Of a stretch of 64,000 nt of DNA, positions 12,353 through 23,150 are shown piece after piece. This DNA comes from Scleroderma bovista. Taxonomy: Eukaryota; Basidiomycota; Agaricomycetes; Boletales; Sclerodermataceae. Numbering within the stretch: the stretch's first letter is position 1; each line of letters begins with the position of its first letter. The position numbers and the translations under genes are program-made. Location: the NCBI GenBank assembly GCA_037178675.1, contig JAYMGJ010000192.1, forward strand, positions 1 through 64,000, given 5' to 3'. The notes beneath the pieces were generated by a model that made no database searches, had not been told where the DNA came from, and saw only the letters and a list, made by a program, of their open reading frames with translations.

Positions 12353-15300
12353 TCGATTGACTGGGTACTGAGCAGTATCAAGTTCAGAACATCTACACAG
12401 CAAGTGCCAACCCCGAGCTCACTCCCTGACCCTGCAGCGCCCTCACCGAGCACGCTGAGACTCGACGCTATGTCAGTCTCATCTCCTTCTCCGACCGACT
12501 TGCCTCAGGCTCCCGGTCTTCGGGCACCACCTATCGCTCTCATCAATGCTGCAGCCTTTCTAAAGGCCTGCCAGCTCGATGGCTCTCAATAGTTCTCTGT
12601 CCAGCTGAAGCCTGACGGTAGCTTTCGTGCTGCGTCAGTCAACGCTGCTCCCGACCTCTCCTCTGTCCCCAAGGCATACCACGACTTTGCTGACGTCTTT
12701 AGTAAGGCGAAAGCATCGGTACTCGCGCCGCATTGGGAACACAACCTCAAGATCGAACTGGAAGAAGGAGCACCTTTACCACCTGGAAGACTCTACTCTC
12801 TCTCCCCCGTCAAGCTCGAAACCCTTCGGGCATTCATCGACGAAACCTACACTTTGGTTTCATCCGTCCGACCTCATCCTCCCATGCAGCCCCTGTCCTC
12901 TTCATCAAGAAGAAGGACGGCTCTCTCCAACTCTGCGTCGACTACCGAGGACTCAACAAAATATCAAAGAAGGATCGGTACCCTCTACCTCTCATCTCCG
13001 ACCTACTCGACTCTCCGAGTCAGGCAAAGGTCTATACTAAAATTGACCTGAGACATGCTTACCACCTGGTTCGCATTGCCGAAGGTGATGAGTGGAAAAC
13101 CACCTTCAGGACTCGCTATGGCTCGTATGAGTGGCAGGTGATGCCCTTCAGTCTCACAAACGCCCCTGCAGCCTTTCAGCGGTTCGTCAACTCGGTCTTC
13201 GCGAACATGCTTGATGTCTGCGTCGTAGTCTACCTCGACGACATCTTAGTCTACTCGGACAACATGGAGGACCATACCAAGCACATTCGGGAAGTGCTTC
13301 GGCGACTTCGCCAGCACAAGCTATACGCCAAACCCGAAAAGTGTGAGTTCCATTCGGACTCGGTGGAGTACCTCAGGTACTTCCTTTCCCCCGACGGTTT
13401 GATGATGTCGCAAGACAAAGTCAAGACAATCTGCGATTGGCCCTAACCTCGCAAGGTGAAGGACATTCAGTCCTTCCTCGGCTTCGCAAACTTTTACCGT
13501 TGATTCATCTTCAATTACTCTGATATAGTGGTTCCCTTAACTCGGTTGACACGGAAAGATGCCCCTTGGGATTTCTCCGACGTCTGCCGACGGTCATTCA
13601 ACCAACTCAAGGAGGCCTTCACCACAGCTCCCATCCTCACCCACTTCCAGCCAGGTGCCCAACTGACAGTCGAGACCGATGCTTCGGACTACGCGATCAC
13701 CGGTATCCTATCCATCACAGGTTCGGATGACGAGATACGACCGATTGTGTTTTACTCTCGCACTCTGACCGTGCCCGAGCTAAATTATGATACCCACAAC
13801 AAGGAGCTCCTCACCATCTTCGAGGCCTTCAAGACCTGGCGTCATTATCTGGAGGGCCCTGCCTTCCCGATCGACGTCGTGACCGACCACAAAAACTTGG
13901 AGTACTTTTCTATCTCTAAGGTTCTCACCCGTCGGCAAGCCCGATGGTCGGAATACCTCTCCTCCTTTAACCTGATCATTTGTTTCCGGCCTGGTAAACT
14001 TGGTGCAAAGCCCAATGCCTTGACTAGATGCTGGGACGTCTACCCCAAAGAGGGGGATAGGGGCTTCGCCCGAGTCAATCCACAGAACCTCCGACCAGTG
14101 TTCATGGCTGAACAACTCACCAATTCCCTTCGCGCAACATACCTACACACCCCAGTACTCAGAGCTAGTGCACTCATGGATGTCGAGCATCTCCATGCTG
14201 ATATCCTAGCCAACCTCCCGACCGATCCCATCGCTAAAGCCCACCTCTCGGACACATCGAATCCCCGATGGTCAACCGATGAGATTGGTTACCTACGTCT
14301 CGATGGTCGCATGTACGTCCCCGAGGCCGATGACCTACGTCTTTGTGTCCTCAGATACAAGCATGACCATCCCCTATCGGGACACTTCGGTCAGAACCGC
14401 ACTATAGAGCTTATTTGTCGCGAATACACATGGCCAGGCATTCGTACCTACGTAAAGGACTACGTTAAGTCCTGCACGGCCTGCGCCCAAGCTAAGCCGC
14501 CACGTCACCGACCCTATGGGATGCTCAACCAATTACCAGTCCCTGACCGACCATGGAATTCCATCTCGATGGATTTCATCGAGCAACTCCCATCCTCATC
14601 CGGCTTCACAGCCATACTGGTAGTCATAGACCGACTATCAAAGCAAGCCATATTCATCCCGACTCATGATACAATAACCTCCCCCGAGCTCGCACAGCTC
14701 TTCCTACTCCACATTTTCGCTAAGCATGGTGTCCCCGCACATGTAACGTCTGACCGAGGCTCAGAGTTCGTCTCGCATTTCTTCCGATCACTCGGTAAGG
14801 CCTTAGATATGAAATTACATTTCACTTCGGGCTATCACCCAGAAGGTGATGGACAGACCGAGCGAGCTAATCAAACCCTCAAACAATACCTCAGGATGTA
14901 CTGCAATTACCAGCAGGACAATTGGTCAGACCTACTACCTCTCGCCGAGTTTGCCTACAACAATGCCCCTAGCGCTACGACTGGTGTCTCACCATTCTTC
15001 GCGAACAAAGGATACCACCCAAACCTCGCTGTGCACCCCAAGCGCGATCTCTCATCGGCTTGGGCACGGGAATACGCAGTTGACTTAGAGTCATTGCATG
15101 AGTACCTACGTGAAGAAATGGCTGCTGCCCAGAAAAGGTACCAAGGCCCTGCTGATGCCAGAAGATCACCCACACCCGATTTCAAAGTCGGTGATCAAGT
15201 ATTCGTCAAAGCCAAGTACTTTAGGTCTACCCAACCATCAAAGAATCTCTCCGAGAAGAATCTCGGCCCCTACCCAATCATCGCCCAAGTCGGCACCTTA

Positions 15301-15657
15301 TCATTCACAATCTGTCTCCCCGACTCTATGCGTGCTGTCCACCCCATCTTCCACGTCTCACAGCTCGAACCAGCGACACTGAACACAATACCGAATTGGT
15401 CACAACCTCCACCACCTCCCATCGAAGTCGACGGCGAACCCGAATTCGAGATCACCGAGATCCTCGATTCAAAGTTCAACCGACGTCGACGTCAATGCCC
15501 ACTCCTGTATCTAGTTAGATGGGCTGGTTACGAAGGTACCGACGAAGAAACATCTTGGTTGATCGCGACCGAGCTCGGACATGCTTCAGAACTTGTGGCC
15601 GACTACCACAAAGCCTACCCAACTAAGCCAGGCCCCTTAGAAAGCCTCTCACGCTAA
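12353..15657 (+). pseudogene. Chromovirus pol: RT, RNase H, integrase, chromodomain
   Basis: Linker and RT N-terminus in one frame (12353 to about 12845, TAG at 12590-12592). A one-base deletion in an A run near 12845 moves to the main frame. [12 protein letters not shown] (about 12935), YLDD at about 13230. Stops TAA 13444-13446 and TGA 13501-13503 separate RT from the long 13528-15657 frame. In that frame, the RNase H start is LTVETDASDYAI (residues about 46-57). The integrase zinc finger follows (H-x3-H ... C-x2-C, about 275-325). The DDE core has D in SMDFIEQL, D in TSDRGSEF and E in GQTERANQT. A C-terminal chromodomain lies at about 640-700 (FEITEILDSK ... YLVRWAGY ... TSWL). The chromodomain targets integration to modified histone tails in this clade. 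Otherwise well conserved. Confidence 0.92.
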
Positions 15658-15756
15658 GTCATTCAAATCACCGAACAACAGTCTATTAACAAGTGTACAA
15701 AAAAAAGAAAAAAGAAAAAAGAAAACTAAATACAAGTACGTTTTAGTCCAGTCCGA

Positions 15757-16822
15757 CTACTCAGACTCGCCTTCTCCGTCTTCGTCTCCCGACTCCTCCT
15801 CCCTGTCCGTCTTGTGCAACTCCTCCTGCTCTTCACTCCCCTCGGGCATCGCCTTGCCCTTGCCCTTCGGGTCCTTCACGTCCGCTGCCCTTTTCGTCTC
15901 CCAGGCGATTCCTTCCACCTGTCGACCGAGCTTGACCAGTTCCCTGGTGTTGCGGTCGATCGCCGCCACAATTTCCCCGAGTCGGCGGTCTAGGACCAGC
16001 ACAACTAGGTCTGGCCAATTTGATGGCCCAGCCACTGAGAACCCTCCCATCGCCGCCTCGATCTCCTCCGTACTTGTGGCGTCGGCGATCGTCTTCTTCG
16101 ACCGTTTCCTCTTTTCACCTCCTCTCGGTGACGTGTTTGCCTCCACCGTCTTCTCGCTTTGTTTTCTCTTCTCTCCACTCACTGACCTCTCCATCACGGC
16201 CATCGACACACCGAAGGTGCACTTAATCTTGGATCGTTGACACCGACTGCAAGTTGGTGTGCGCGCACCGTCGGCCAGCTCGCACCCATCACTGTTGCCA
16301 CTTTGCCTGCATCGGTCACAAGGGGGCTTGAACCCCATTATGCCCATGTTCGAGCGGGCAGTCACCTGTTGGGGCTATTCAGTAATAAATCAGCAAAAGT
16401 CAAATAAAGAAATACCAACGACACACCTTAGGCTTCAGCCCCAGCCCTAAACGTTCCCGCATCGCCTCACCAGCCGCCAGCGACTCGGCCTTCTCTCTCG
16501 CCCTCACCTCCACCTCGGCCTTGCACCTCGCCTCAAGATCTGCTCGCGCCTTTGCCTCAGCAACTCGCTTCGCCTCCTCTTCGGCCTTCCGCTTCTCTTC
16601 GGCGACCCTCCTCGCCTGCTCCTTGGCCTTCTTCTTCACAGCCTCCTCTGCCAATCTCCTCACCTCCTGTTCGGCCACCTGTTTCATCAGTTGGTCTCGT
16701 CATTGCCATGATTGTTCATTGAACTTGGCGATCTGGACTTGAATTGAGTCGGTCGGCTTCCCTTCCAACTCGGGCAAGGGGGTGCGCGTCCAGTCGACGT
16801 TGTTGGTGTTGCTAGCAGACAT
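15757..16822 (-). pseudogene. Antisense spliced gene in chromovirus: coiled coil + Zn2Cys6-like cluster
   Basis: Lies between pol and the 3' LTR on the opposite strand. Exon 1 is 16822-16427 (132 codons): MSASNTNNVDW start, then a long E/A/K/R-rich coiled coil (KQVAEQEVRRLAEEAVKKK and onward). Intron 16426-16366 has GTGTGT...CAACAG. Exon 2 is 16365-15757 (203 codons with stop): Cys pattern C-x2-C-x8-C-x10-C-x2-C-x6-C (residues about 148-181), close to fungal Zn2Cys6 clusters, then basic KRKR tracts, a predicted helical part and an acidic tail (EEESGDEDGEGESE). The spliced frame is continuous except for TGA at 16702-16700 (codon 41). Function unknown; could be an element-encoded DNA- or chromatin-binding accessory protein. 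Confidence 0.75.
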
Positions 16823-16973
16823 GTTTAAATCGAGGATGTTATGAAGGAAAAAATTTGATGGGTGACCGTCACCGAAGGCCAGTCTTTATACGCCCTAACC
16901 AATTTTCAAACCCGGACAATGGCCACACACATTTGGTGTGGAATACGCATTGCAGCCTCATGGGCTCGGCCCT

Positions 16974-16986
16974 AAGAGGGGGATAC
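16974..16986 (+). promoter_or_regulatory. Polypurine tract of chromovirus
   Basis: AAGAGGGGGATA immediately upstream of the 3' LTR, in the position expected for plus-strand priming. Confidence 0.7.
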
Positions 16987-17612
16987 TGTCACGACCGTGA
17001 CACCCAATCACCCTGTACCCTATTGTCCGATCGCATCCACACGTTCGCCATCCATTCTATTGTATGTACTCCCTTTTCTGTTTCTCTCTATCTGTCCTGT
17101 ATCGCCACCGATCGGTGAGCGCGTTGTCCGATCTGTCTCTCTGTACTATTACCTAATATGTTTCCTTTCTCGTTTCCGGTTACTATATGTTCCCGTCCCG
17201 TTGCATTATTAATACGATACCTATCGGTAATCTGGTTATCGCACTTACCGTACTTACTCAGCACGCAGCACGACTGCGCTAGTCGTTCGTCGGTAATCCC
17301 GACTTCCCGTACATCGCCTCATCTGTCCCACTCAGTATAAATACCTAGATACTCGGTCTGTTGTAGTTTCAGTTCGAATATCGAATAAGATACTTCTCCT
17401 CTGTTCTCTCTTCATGCTCTCTGCTTCTGCCCTCGTACAAGTACTCGGTCGTTGACCGTTTACCCTCAGACTCTCCGTTAAATCTTTGGTCGGCCTTCCT
17501 AATACTCGGGAAGCGCGACTACACTACGTAGCATCTCAGTCTTACCGCTAGACCAACCTCTGACCCCCAGACCCCTCGTAGAGATCAGATAGGTGAAGAA
17601 CCGGTCTTGACA
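16987..17612 (+). repeat. Chromovirus 3' LTR
   Basis: 626 bp, TGTCACGACC...CTTGACA, same length as the 5' LTR and followed by the target copy TGTAT. TATA box at 17336-17343. Confidence 0.92.
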
Positions 17613-18656
17613 TGTATGCTGACCCCCCAAAAGACCTCTGGACCCCTGGTACCCTTCTTGTGGCTGTTTTGTCTCGGATCAATCCCCCTGTTTATCTCAG
17701 ATCTTCCCCATTGTTGTCCCATCAAATTCCTGATGGTACACAGCCCCCCATCAAACTTCTTACGCTGTGCATCAATGACTCCTTCTGCTGTGCAGTGACT
17801 CATCCCATGCTTACTGATGCTCTCTTGTCATCAGTATTACTCTATCCCTTTCGCATTTTTGGTATATTACTCAGCTGATGACTCACTCCCTTACCAATCA
17901 ATCTTGTCATACAGCTTACTCATTCCTTTACTCAGCAGCTTATTCATGTTCCCTATGCTTACTCATTCCTGCTTATCCCTTGCTTACTGATCACTTACAA
18001 ACCCCTTAAAAAGCTCTTACCAATCCCTTACCAATCCTTGACAAATTCTGCTTACTCCCTTCTCTTTTTGTACTTTAATGCTGTACCCCCCCATGTATTT
18101 AAACCCCTGGGCTCAGCCCAGTGAGGAGAGACCCAATTGCACGAAATTATCCCTCTCTCAGACTCTCTCAGTCAGTATCCCCTCAGCTCTTTGAGTCTTG
18201 TAGGCTTCAGTGAAGGTCTAAAGACTCTGATATCTCAAGTTTATTCAATCCATTCAAGTCCAAGTATTTCTCTAGGCTCAAGCGGAGTCTAGCCAGTCAA
18301 TCCTTCATCTCTCATTGCTTCTGGACGTCAGGAGCCCCCTTGTCCCCTTGCTGCACCCATCTCTAGGTGTAGTATCGCTGTTTCAGTCTCAGTCAACCCA
18401 ATCCCCGCTTTGACACTTCCTGGGCTTTAGGAAGAGTCCAGACCCCTATCCCCTTCATCTTCTATTACTCCTGTACCCCAGGAGTATCCTGCATCACTGT
18501 CTGCATCACCCTGTTGGTGTAGATCCCCTTTCCCCCTCCTCAGCACATCCTCTCTGGACACCGTGGAGGTAAACCACCACTCGCACATATTTGTAGTCCT
18601 TTGTTGGTGTTGTGTTTGGGTTATTACTCCGACCCAAATCCACACTTTGACTCACA
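17613..18656 (+). repeat. 2.1-kb solo LTR, 3' half (family X, copy 1)
   Basis: Continuation of 6251-7309 after the chromovirus insertion. Shared landmarks with copy 2: TCGGATCAAT, a TATA-like TATTTAAA (18096-18103), the palindrome CTGGGCT-C-AGCCCAG (18107-18121), TCTCTAGGCTCAAGC, and the end GACCCAAATC...CTCACA. Followed by target copy CCGC and then by the interrupted gene. Confidence 0.72.
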
Positions 18657-18660
18657 CCGC

Positions 18661-19081
18661 AGATGGTTTCACATGGTTTTCCCTATCATCTGTGGATTCA
18701 TAAACCCGGTGGATCAAAGATTAGAATAGATTGTTTTGACAAAGACAGCTATGGCTATGGGGTGAGTCTTTGTTCCAATGCTTCAGTACTGACAATATTG
18801 AACATTCTCGCTCTCAGACGATCTACCTGAATGTTGCACTCAATGAGGTGGAGAACACTTTCCGGCGTGGCTTCAAACTCACGAAGGCCCCACTCCTTGC
18901 TGAGCTGGACGCTTGGGGTGCAGACAGAACATTATTCGATTGTATGGGAAATTGGCTGCCTGCAGCTCACGTTATAGATCCAGAGAAATACCAAGGTGCA
19001 CTTTTGGAAGGTGCTTGGGCCACGTCGTATGGCCGATACTATGATTGGCGTGAACAGTTGGACAAACCATGCAACGTTTGA
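18661..19081 (+). pseudogene. 3' part of the interrupted uncharacterised gene
   Basis: Picks up the frame of the 5655-6250 part (DGFTWFSLSSVD), then a one-base shift near 18698 gives IHKPGGSKIRIDCFDKDSYGYG. An intron of 56 bp (18762-18817, GTGAGT...CTCAG, branch TACTGAC) joins to TIYLNVALNEVENTFRRGFK and ...ELDAWGADRTLFDCMGNW, ending LDKPCNV* at 19081. The coherent protein across the splice shows this was a real gene. Together both parts give about 340 codons. Confidence 0.65.
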
Positions 19082-19391
19082 TGTGGCACTCGGGCCTCTC
19101 AAAATCATACTTAAGTCACTTCAGTCAACCCCCATTTAGGACCTATTAGGTTTGTATATTTCTACAGATGTATCTACCTATGAGGTTCTGACAGGTTGGA
19201 AATTCCCAGCTGCCCATGGAGATTCTCCATTCTCCAGCACCATGCATGGGGATTCTCCGGAGCCCTATTATAATTCTCCAGCACTATGCTTGGAGATTCT
19301 CCATAGCCCTATTTTACATCATTGGAGAAATGTATTTATCTGTAATTATTATATTTAATTAATTAATTAGCAGGTGGCTGGGGTCCAAATT
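19082..19391. other. Short non-coding stretch with GGAGATTCTCC motifs
   Basis: No gene. Around 19215-19330 there are scattered GGAGATTCTCC/GGGGATTCTCC motifs, the same palindromic core that forms the minisatellite at 19870-20290. A short TTAATTAATTAATTA run lies near 19353. Confidence 0.4.
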
Positions 19392-19831
19392 GGACTTTCT
19401 CCAGGGTTAAATAGGCCTTTCTTTGAGTGCATATGGGACTTTCTCCAGGATTAAATGGGCCTTACTTTGGGTGTATATGAGACTTTCTCCAAGGCTAAAT
19501 AGGCCTTACTTTGGGAGCATATGGGACTTTCTCCAGGCTAAACAGGCCTTTTGTTGAGTGAATATGAGATCTTCTCCAGGGTTAAATGGGTGTTACTTTG
19601 GGTGCATATGGGACTTTCTCCAGGGCTAAATTGGCCTTTCTGTGGGTATAAATGGGACTATTTCCTGGGTTAAATAGGCCTTTCTTTGTGTGCAAATAGA
19701 GGCATTCTCCAGAGTAATTGGGCCATTTTCTGAGCATCAATAGGACTTTCTGTGGGGTTAAGTGGGCCTTTTTCTGTGTGCAAATAAGACTTTCTTCAGG
19801 CATAATAGGACCATTTTGAAGTATAAAAGGG
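19392..19831. repeat. 44-bp tandem repeat, about 10 degenerate units
   Basis: Units of 44 bp of the form GGACTTTCTCCAGGGTTAAA...GTGCATATG repeat head to tail with drift towards the right end. No coding frame survives. Adjacent to, but different from, the 24-bp repeat that follows. Confidence 0.8.
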
Positions 19832-19869
19832 ACTTCCTATGAGTTAATGGAGAATTCCCAAGGTGGTAT

Positions 19870-20290
19870 GGAGAATCTCCAGGGTGGTGTGGAGAATTGT
19901 GGAGAATGTACATGGCCATGCAGAGAATCTCCATGACAGTGTGGAGAATCTCCATGGTGGTGCGGAGAATCTCTGTGGTAGTGTGGCGAATCTCCATGGT
20001 GGTGTGGAGAATCTCCATGTTGGTGCAGAGAATCCCCATCATGATGTGGAGAATCTCCATGGTAGTGTGGTGAATCTCCATGGTGGTGCAGAGAATCTCC
20101 GTGGTGGTGCAGAGAATCCCCATCATGATGTGGAGAATCTCCATGGCAGTGCGGAGAATCTCCATGGCAGTGCGGAGAATCTCCATGGCAGTGCAGAGAA
20201 TCTCCATGGTGGTGCAGAGAATCTCCATGACAGTGTGGAGAATCCCCATCATGGTGTGGAGAATCTCCAAGGTGTGTTGGAGAATCCCCA
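19870..20290. repeat. 24-bp minisatellite with palindromic GGAGAATCTCC core
   Basis: About 17 units of 24 bp (GTGGAGAATCTCCATGGTGG type). The core GGAGAATCTCC is a near-perfect palindrome. Because 24 is a multiple of 3, repetitive open frames appear on both strands; they are not taken as genes. A reversed version occurs at 29801-30005 at the far side of the foldback structure. Confidence 0.85.
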
Positions 20291-21374
20291 ATCCAAGGTT
20301 AGATGTAGTCTAGCAAAAAACTTTTCACATCACAGTTTTTTGTTTTGATCATAACACTAGTAAATCTTCACCAATTGCTTAGGTAAGACCACTACTGGAT
20401 TTGTATAATCAGTGGCTACAACTTTTAGTAAGGCAACAAAGCATACAAATAACACATACAAACATGTACAAATAGCCCCTATCTATATATGGTCCAATAT
20501 TTATCTTCCCAAATTTGTCCCCTGATTAGCTAATATTGTAGTGTTGACTACCAAAAATGCGGACCCCTGATTAGCTAATGTTGTAGTGTTGACTACCAAA
20601 AATGCGGACCCCTGATTAGCTAAGGTTGTGTAGTGTTGACTACCAAAAATGCAGCCCCCTGATTAGCTAATGTTGTAGTGTTGACTACCAAAAATGCGGA
20701 CCCCTGATTAGCTAATGTTGTGTAGTGTTGACTGCCAAAAATGCGGACCCCTGATTAGCTAATGTTGTGTACTGTTGGTATTGTAGTGTTGATTACCAAA
20801 AATGCAGAATATTGATTAGTGTTGTCTAGTGTTTGTGTGGTAGTATTGATTAGCAAATGTTGTGTAGTGTTTATGGACTACTGTTGATTACCAAAAATGT
20901 GTAGTATTGATTAGGATATGTTGTGTAGTGTTTGTGGTGTAGTGGTTATTACCACAAATGTGTAGTGTAGTGTTGTGTAGTGTTGTGTAGTGTTTGTAGT
21001 GTATTGTTTGTTACCAAAAATGCGGAGTCTTGATTAGCAAATGTTGTGTAGTGTGTGTGGTGTAGCTTATTACCAAAAATGTGTAGTGTTTGTGGTGTAT
21101 TGTTTGTTACCAAAAATGCGTAGTATTGATTAGCAAATGTAGGGTGCCTTGATTAGATAAGGTCCAGAAGCACCACTACTCCCAGAATATTACTATATTT
21201 GGTCACAGAAAACATATGGAAGGCGTGGGAAAATACCCCACAAAATGCGGAGATTGACAAAAACTTGCTATATCACACAACACAAAGCCTATCCTGGCCA
21301 ATAAATGCTGCCAACAGGCTACTAACACCCCACAAGGCCTATATACTACTGTTCCTGGGATGGTTAGAGGCACA
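19980..21374 (+). repeat. Left arm of a large foldback palindrome
   Basis: Order outward to inward: part of the 24-bp minisatellite, unique block A (20290-20518), 45-bp repeats (20519 to about 21145), unique block C (about 21145-21374). The whole order reappears inverted in the right arm: block C at 21477-21700, repeats at 21700-21813 plus 29072-29572, block A at 29573-29800, minisatellite at 29801-30005. The spacer is only 102 bp (21375-21476). Long arms made of tandem repeats resemble Foldback-type elements. No target duplication or transposase was identified. Confidence 0.7.
20519..21145. repeat. 45-bp tandem repeat array (left)
   Basis: Units CCCCTGATTAGCTAATGTTG...CCAAAAATGCGGA of 45-48 bp, regular at 20519-20770 and increasingly degenerate to 21145. 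Short GTAGT/TGTGT expansions occur between units. No unique spacers, so not a CRISPR array. Confidence 0.85.
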
Positions 21375-21476
21375 CCATCAATGTAAAAAAAGCGAAAATG
21401 TGCATCATATTAGAACACTTTGTCCAATGCTGCAGTATGCATGGTCAGTAACAACAGCTTAAGGGTCCAGACAAAT

Positions 21477-21813
21477 TGTGCCTCTAACCATCCCAGAAAC
21501 AGCAGTATATAAGCCTTGTGGGGTGTTAGTAGCCTGTTGGCAGCATTTATTGGCCAGGATAGGCTTTGTGTTGTGTGATATAGCAAGTTTTTGTCAATCT
21601 CCGCATTTTGTGGGGTATTTTCCCACGCCTTCCATATGTTTTCTGTGACCAAATATAGTAATATTCTGGGAGTAGTGGTGCTTCTGGACCTTATCTAATC
21701 AAGGCACCCTACATTTGCTAATCAATACTACGCATTTTTGGTAATAAGCTACACCACACACACTACACAACATTTGCTAATCAAGACTCCGCATTTTTGG
21801 TAACAAACAATAC
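21477..21813 (-). repeat. Inner segment of the foldback right arm
   Basis: Inverted copy of about 20999-21374. One 39-bp sub-repeat unit present in the left arm is missing here. Ends ...GGTAACAAACAATAC at the edge of the CACTA-like element. Confidence 0.8.
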
Positions 21814-23150
21814 CACTGCAAGCATTGCTCAGTATTTTCTCAGGAAATATGAAGAAAAAAAAGAATAAAGAGATACTATGTTTTTTTGCCTGTCTTTGGA
21901 GTTAAAATTGAAATATTACATGTTATTGTTGTTGTCTGATGTACCAGAGAACATACATCAACAACATTCTTATTTTGTTTAGCACAAATATTCAATATGT
22001 TATCTTGACCTGATCTCTGATGAAACAGGCAAACAAAATTAAGTATTCTCCCTCTTGTGTTTATGGCATATTTTGGTATTTAAGAATTAATTATTCAAAC
22101 CTAGAACATAATGCAAAAAAAAAAACAAATGTAATTTGAGAAAACATCCAATGATTAGGATACATGATTTCCCACAGCTTTTCCAAATAAAATATTACCA
22201 CCTCATGACAAGAATATACATGATATAATAAGATGTTCTCAACCACAGCACACCAAAAAACACATATATAGTTTCTGCAAGGAACATTGAAATATATGAT
22301 AATTCAACATGGAATCTTTCTCTGACAAAAATACACAGCAAGTATTTTTCAATGTTCTAAAGCTAAAAATTGAATAAAGAGGTACTCTATTTCACAAAAT
22401 ATTTGGTTGGAAAATATGCTATGTATGTTGGGCCATAACACTCTAGGCAGTCCACCAGCATCCAGGAAAAATGAAGAAAAAAATTATTGTTTCCTATCAA
22501 ATGTTTTCCAAAGAAATATGATATCTTACTTCTAATAAAACATTATGAATATTTAAGTAGTTGGCACTGTTTCCAGGAAGTACTCTGACCAAACTTGGGC
22601 AGAGTACAAGAACTTGGCTTGTATGGCTGGGGATATCAGGAAAAATTTTTCTTCCTCCATGCTGGTGCAGAAGTGAGTGACTGCTATGAAATGAAACCTG
22701 CAACAGTCATCATCTTTGCCATTGTTAGTACAGGGTCGTGGTAGTCATTTCCATTGCTTGCAGTGGAGGTAGCAGGGATGGTGGTTTTGATGTGGCCAAC
22801 ATTTGTAAGCAGCAGAATTTTGGCCAGTTCAATGGTGAATGGGGGTGTTTTGATCATCTTATCCTTGAGTACTTTGGAGCATTTGATGAATCTTAACCAT
22901 GGTGTTCTTTGCACACCAGAAAAGGTAATGGTGGGCATATTCAACAGCTCCAGAACATTGAACACATTCAAATGGCAAGTCACTCATGACCGTCTTCCTG
23001 CAGCTTGTCAACATTTTCGATCACCAGGTCTTGCAGAGGTTCTACAGTGCCAACATCCCATCTATTGTATTGATGATATGATTAGGAGATGTCGAAGACA
23101 TTGTTGCAGAGCATCACCAGCGCAACCATGCCCCAGCACTTCCGGATAAC

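Larger units (their letters stand above)
7310..17612 (+). mobile_element. Ty3/gypsy chromovirus, 10.3 kb, nested and decayed
   Basis: Bounded by two 626-bp LTRs (7310-7935, 16987-17612) and a 5-bp target duplication TGTAT (7305-7309, 17613-17617). Order: LTR, self-priming PBS, gag, protease, RT, RNase H, integrase, chromodomain, an antisense spliced gene, polypurine tract, LTR. That order and the chromodomain place it in the chromoviruses, near Tf1/sushi-like elements by its priming site. A hAT miniature element (8993-9542) interrupts gag and a solo LTR (10298-12349) interrupts the protease/RT junction. Without those insertions it would be about 7.7 kb. Several stops and single-base deletions make it defective. 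Confidence 0.93.

Noticed and set aside
17613..17617. Start of family X LTR at the TGTAT next to the chromovirus
   Set aside because: TGTAT is the chromovirus target duplication; the LTR actually starts at 6251, shown by alignment with copy 2 and the CCGC duplication.
19758..20348. Long open frames on both strands over the 24-bp repeats (about 160-177 residues)
   Set aside because: They follow automatically from a repeat unit divisible by three without stops; no protein character, start context or conservation.
20519..21145. Possible CRISPR array (regular 45-bp repeats)
   Set aside because: Repeats are contiguous without unique spacers, degenerate, and in a eukaryotic genome.
21199..21652. 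Two identical 60-residue frames in the palindrome block C
   Set aside because: They exist on both arms only because of the inverted repeat; too short, no splice or motif support.
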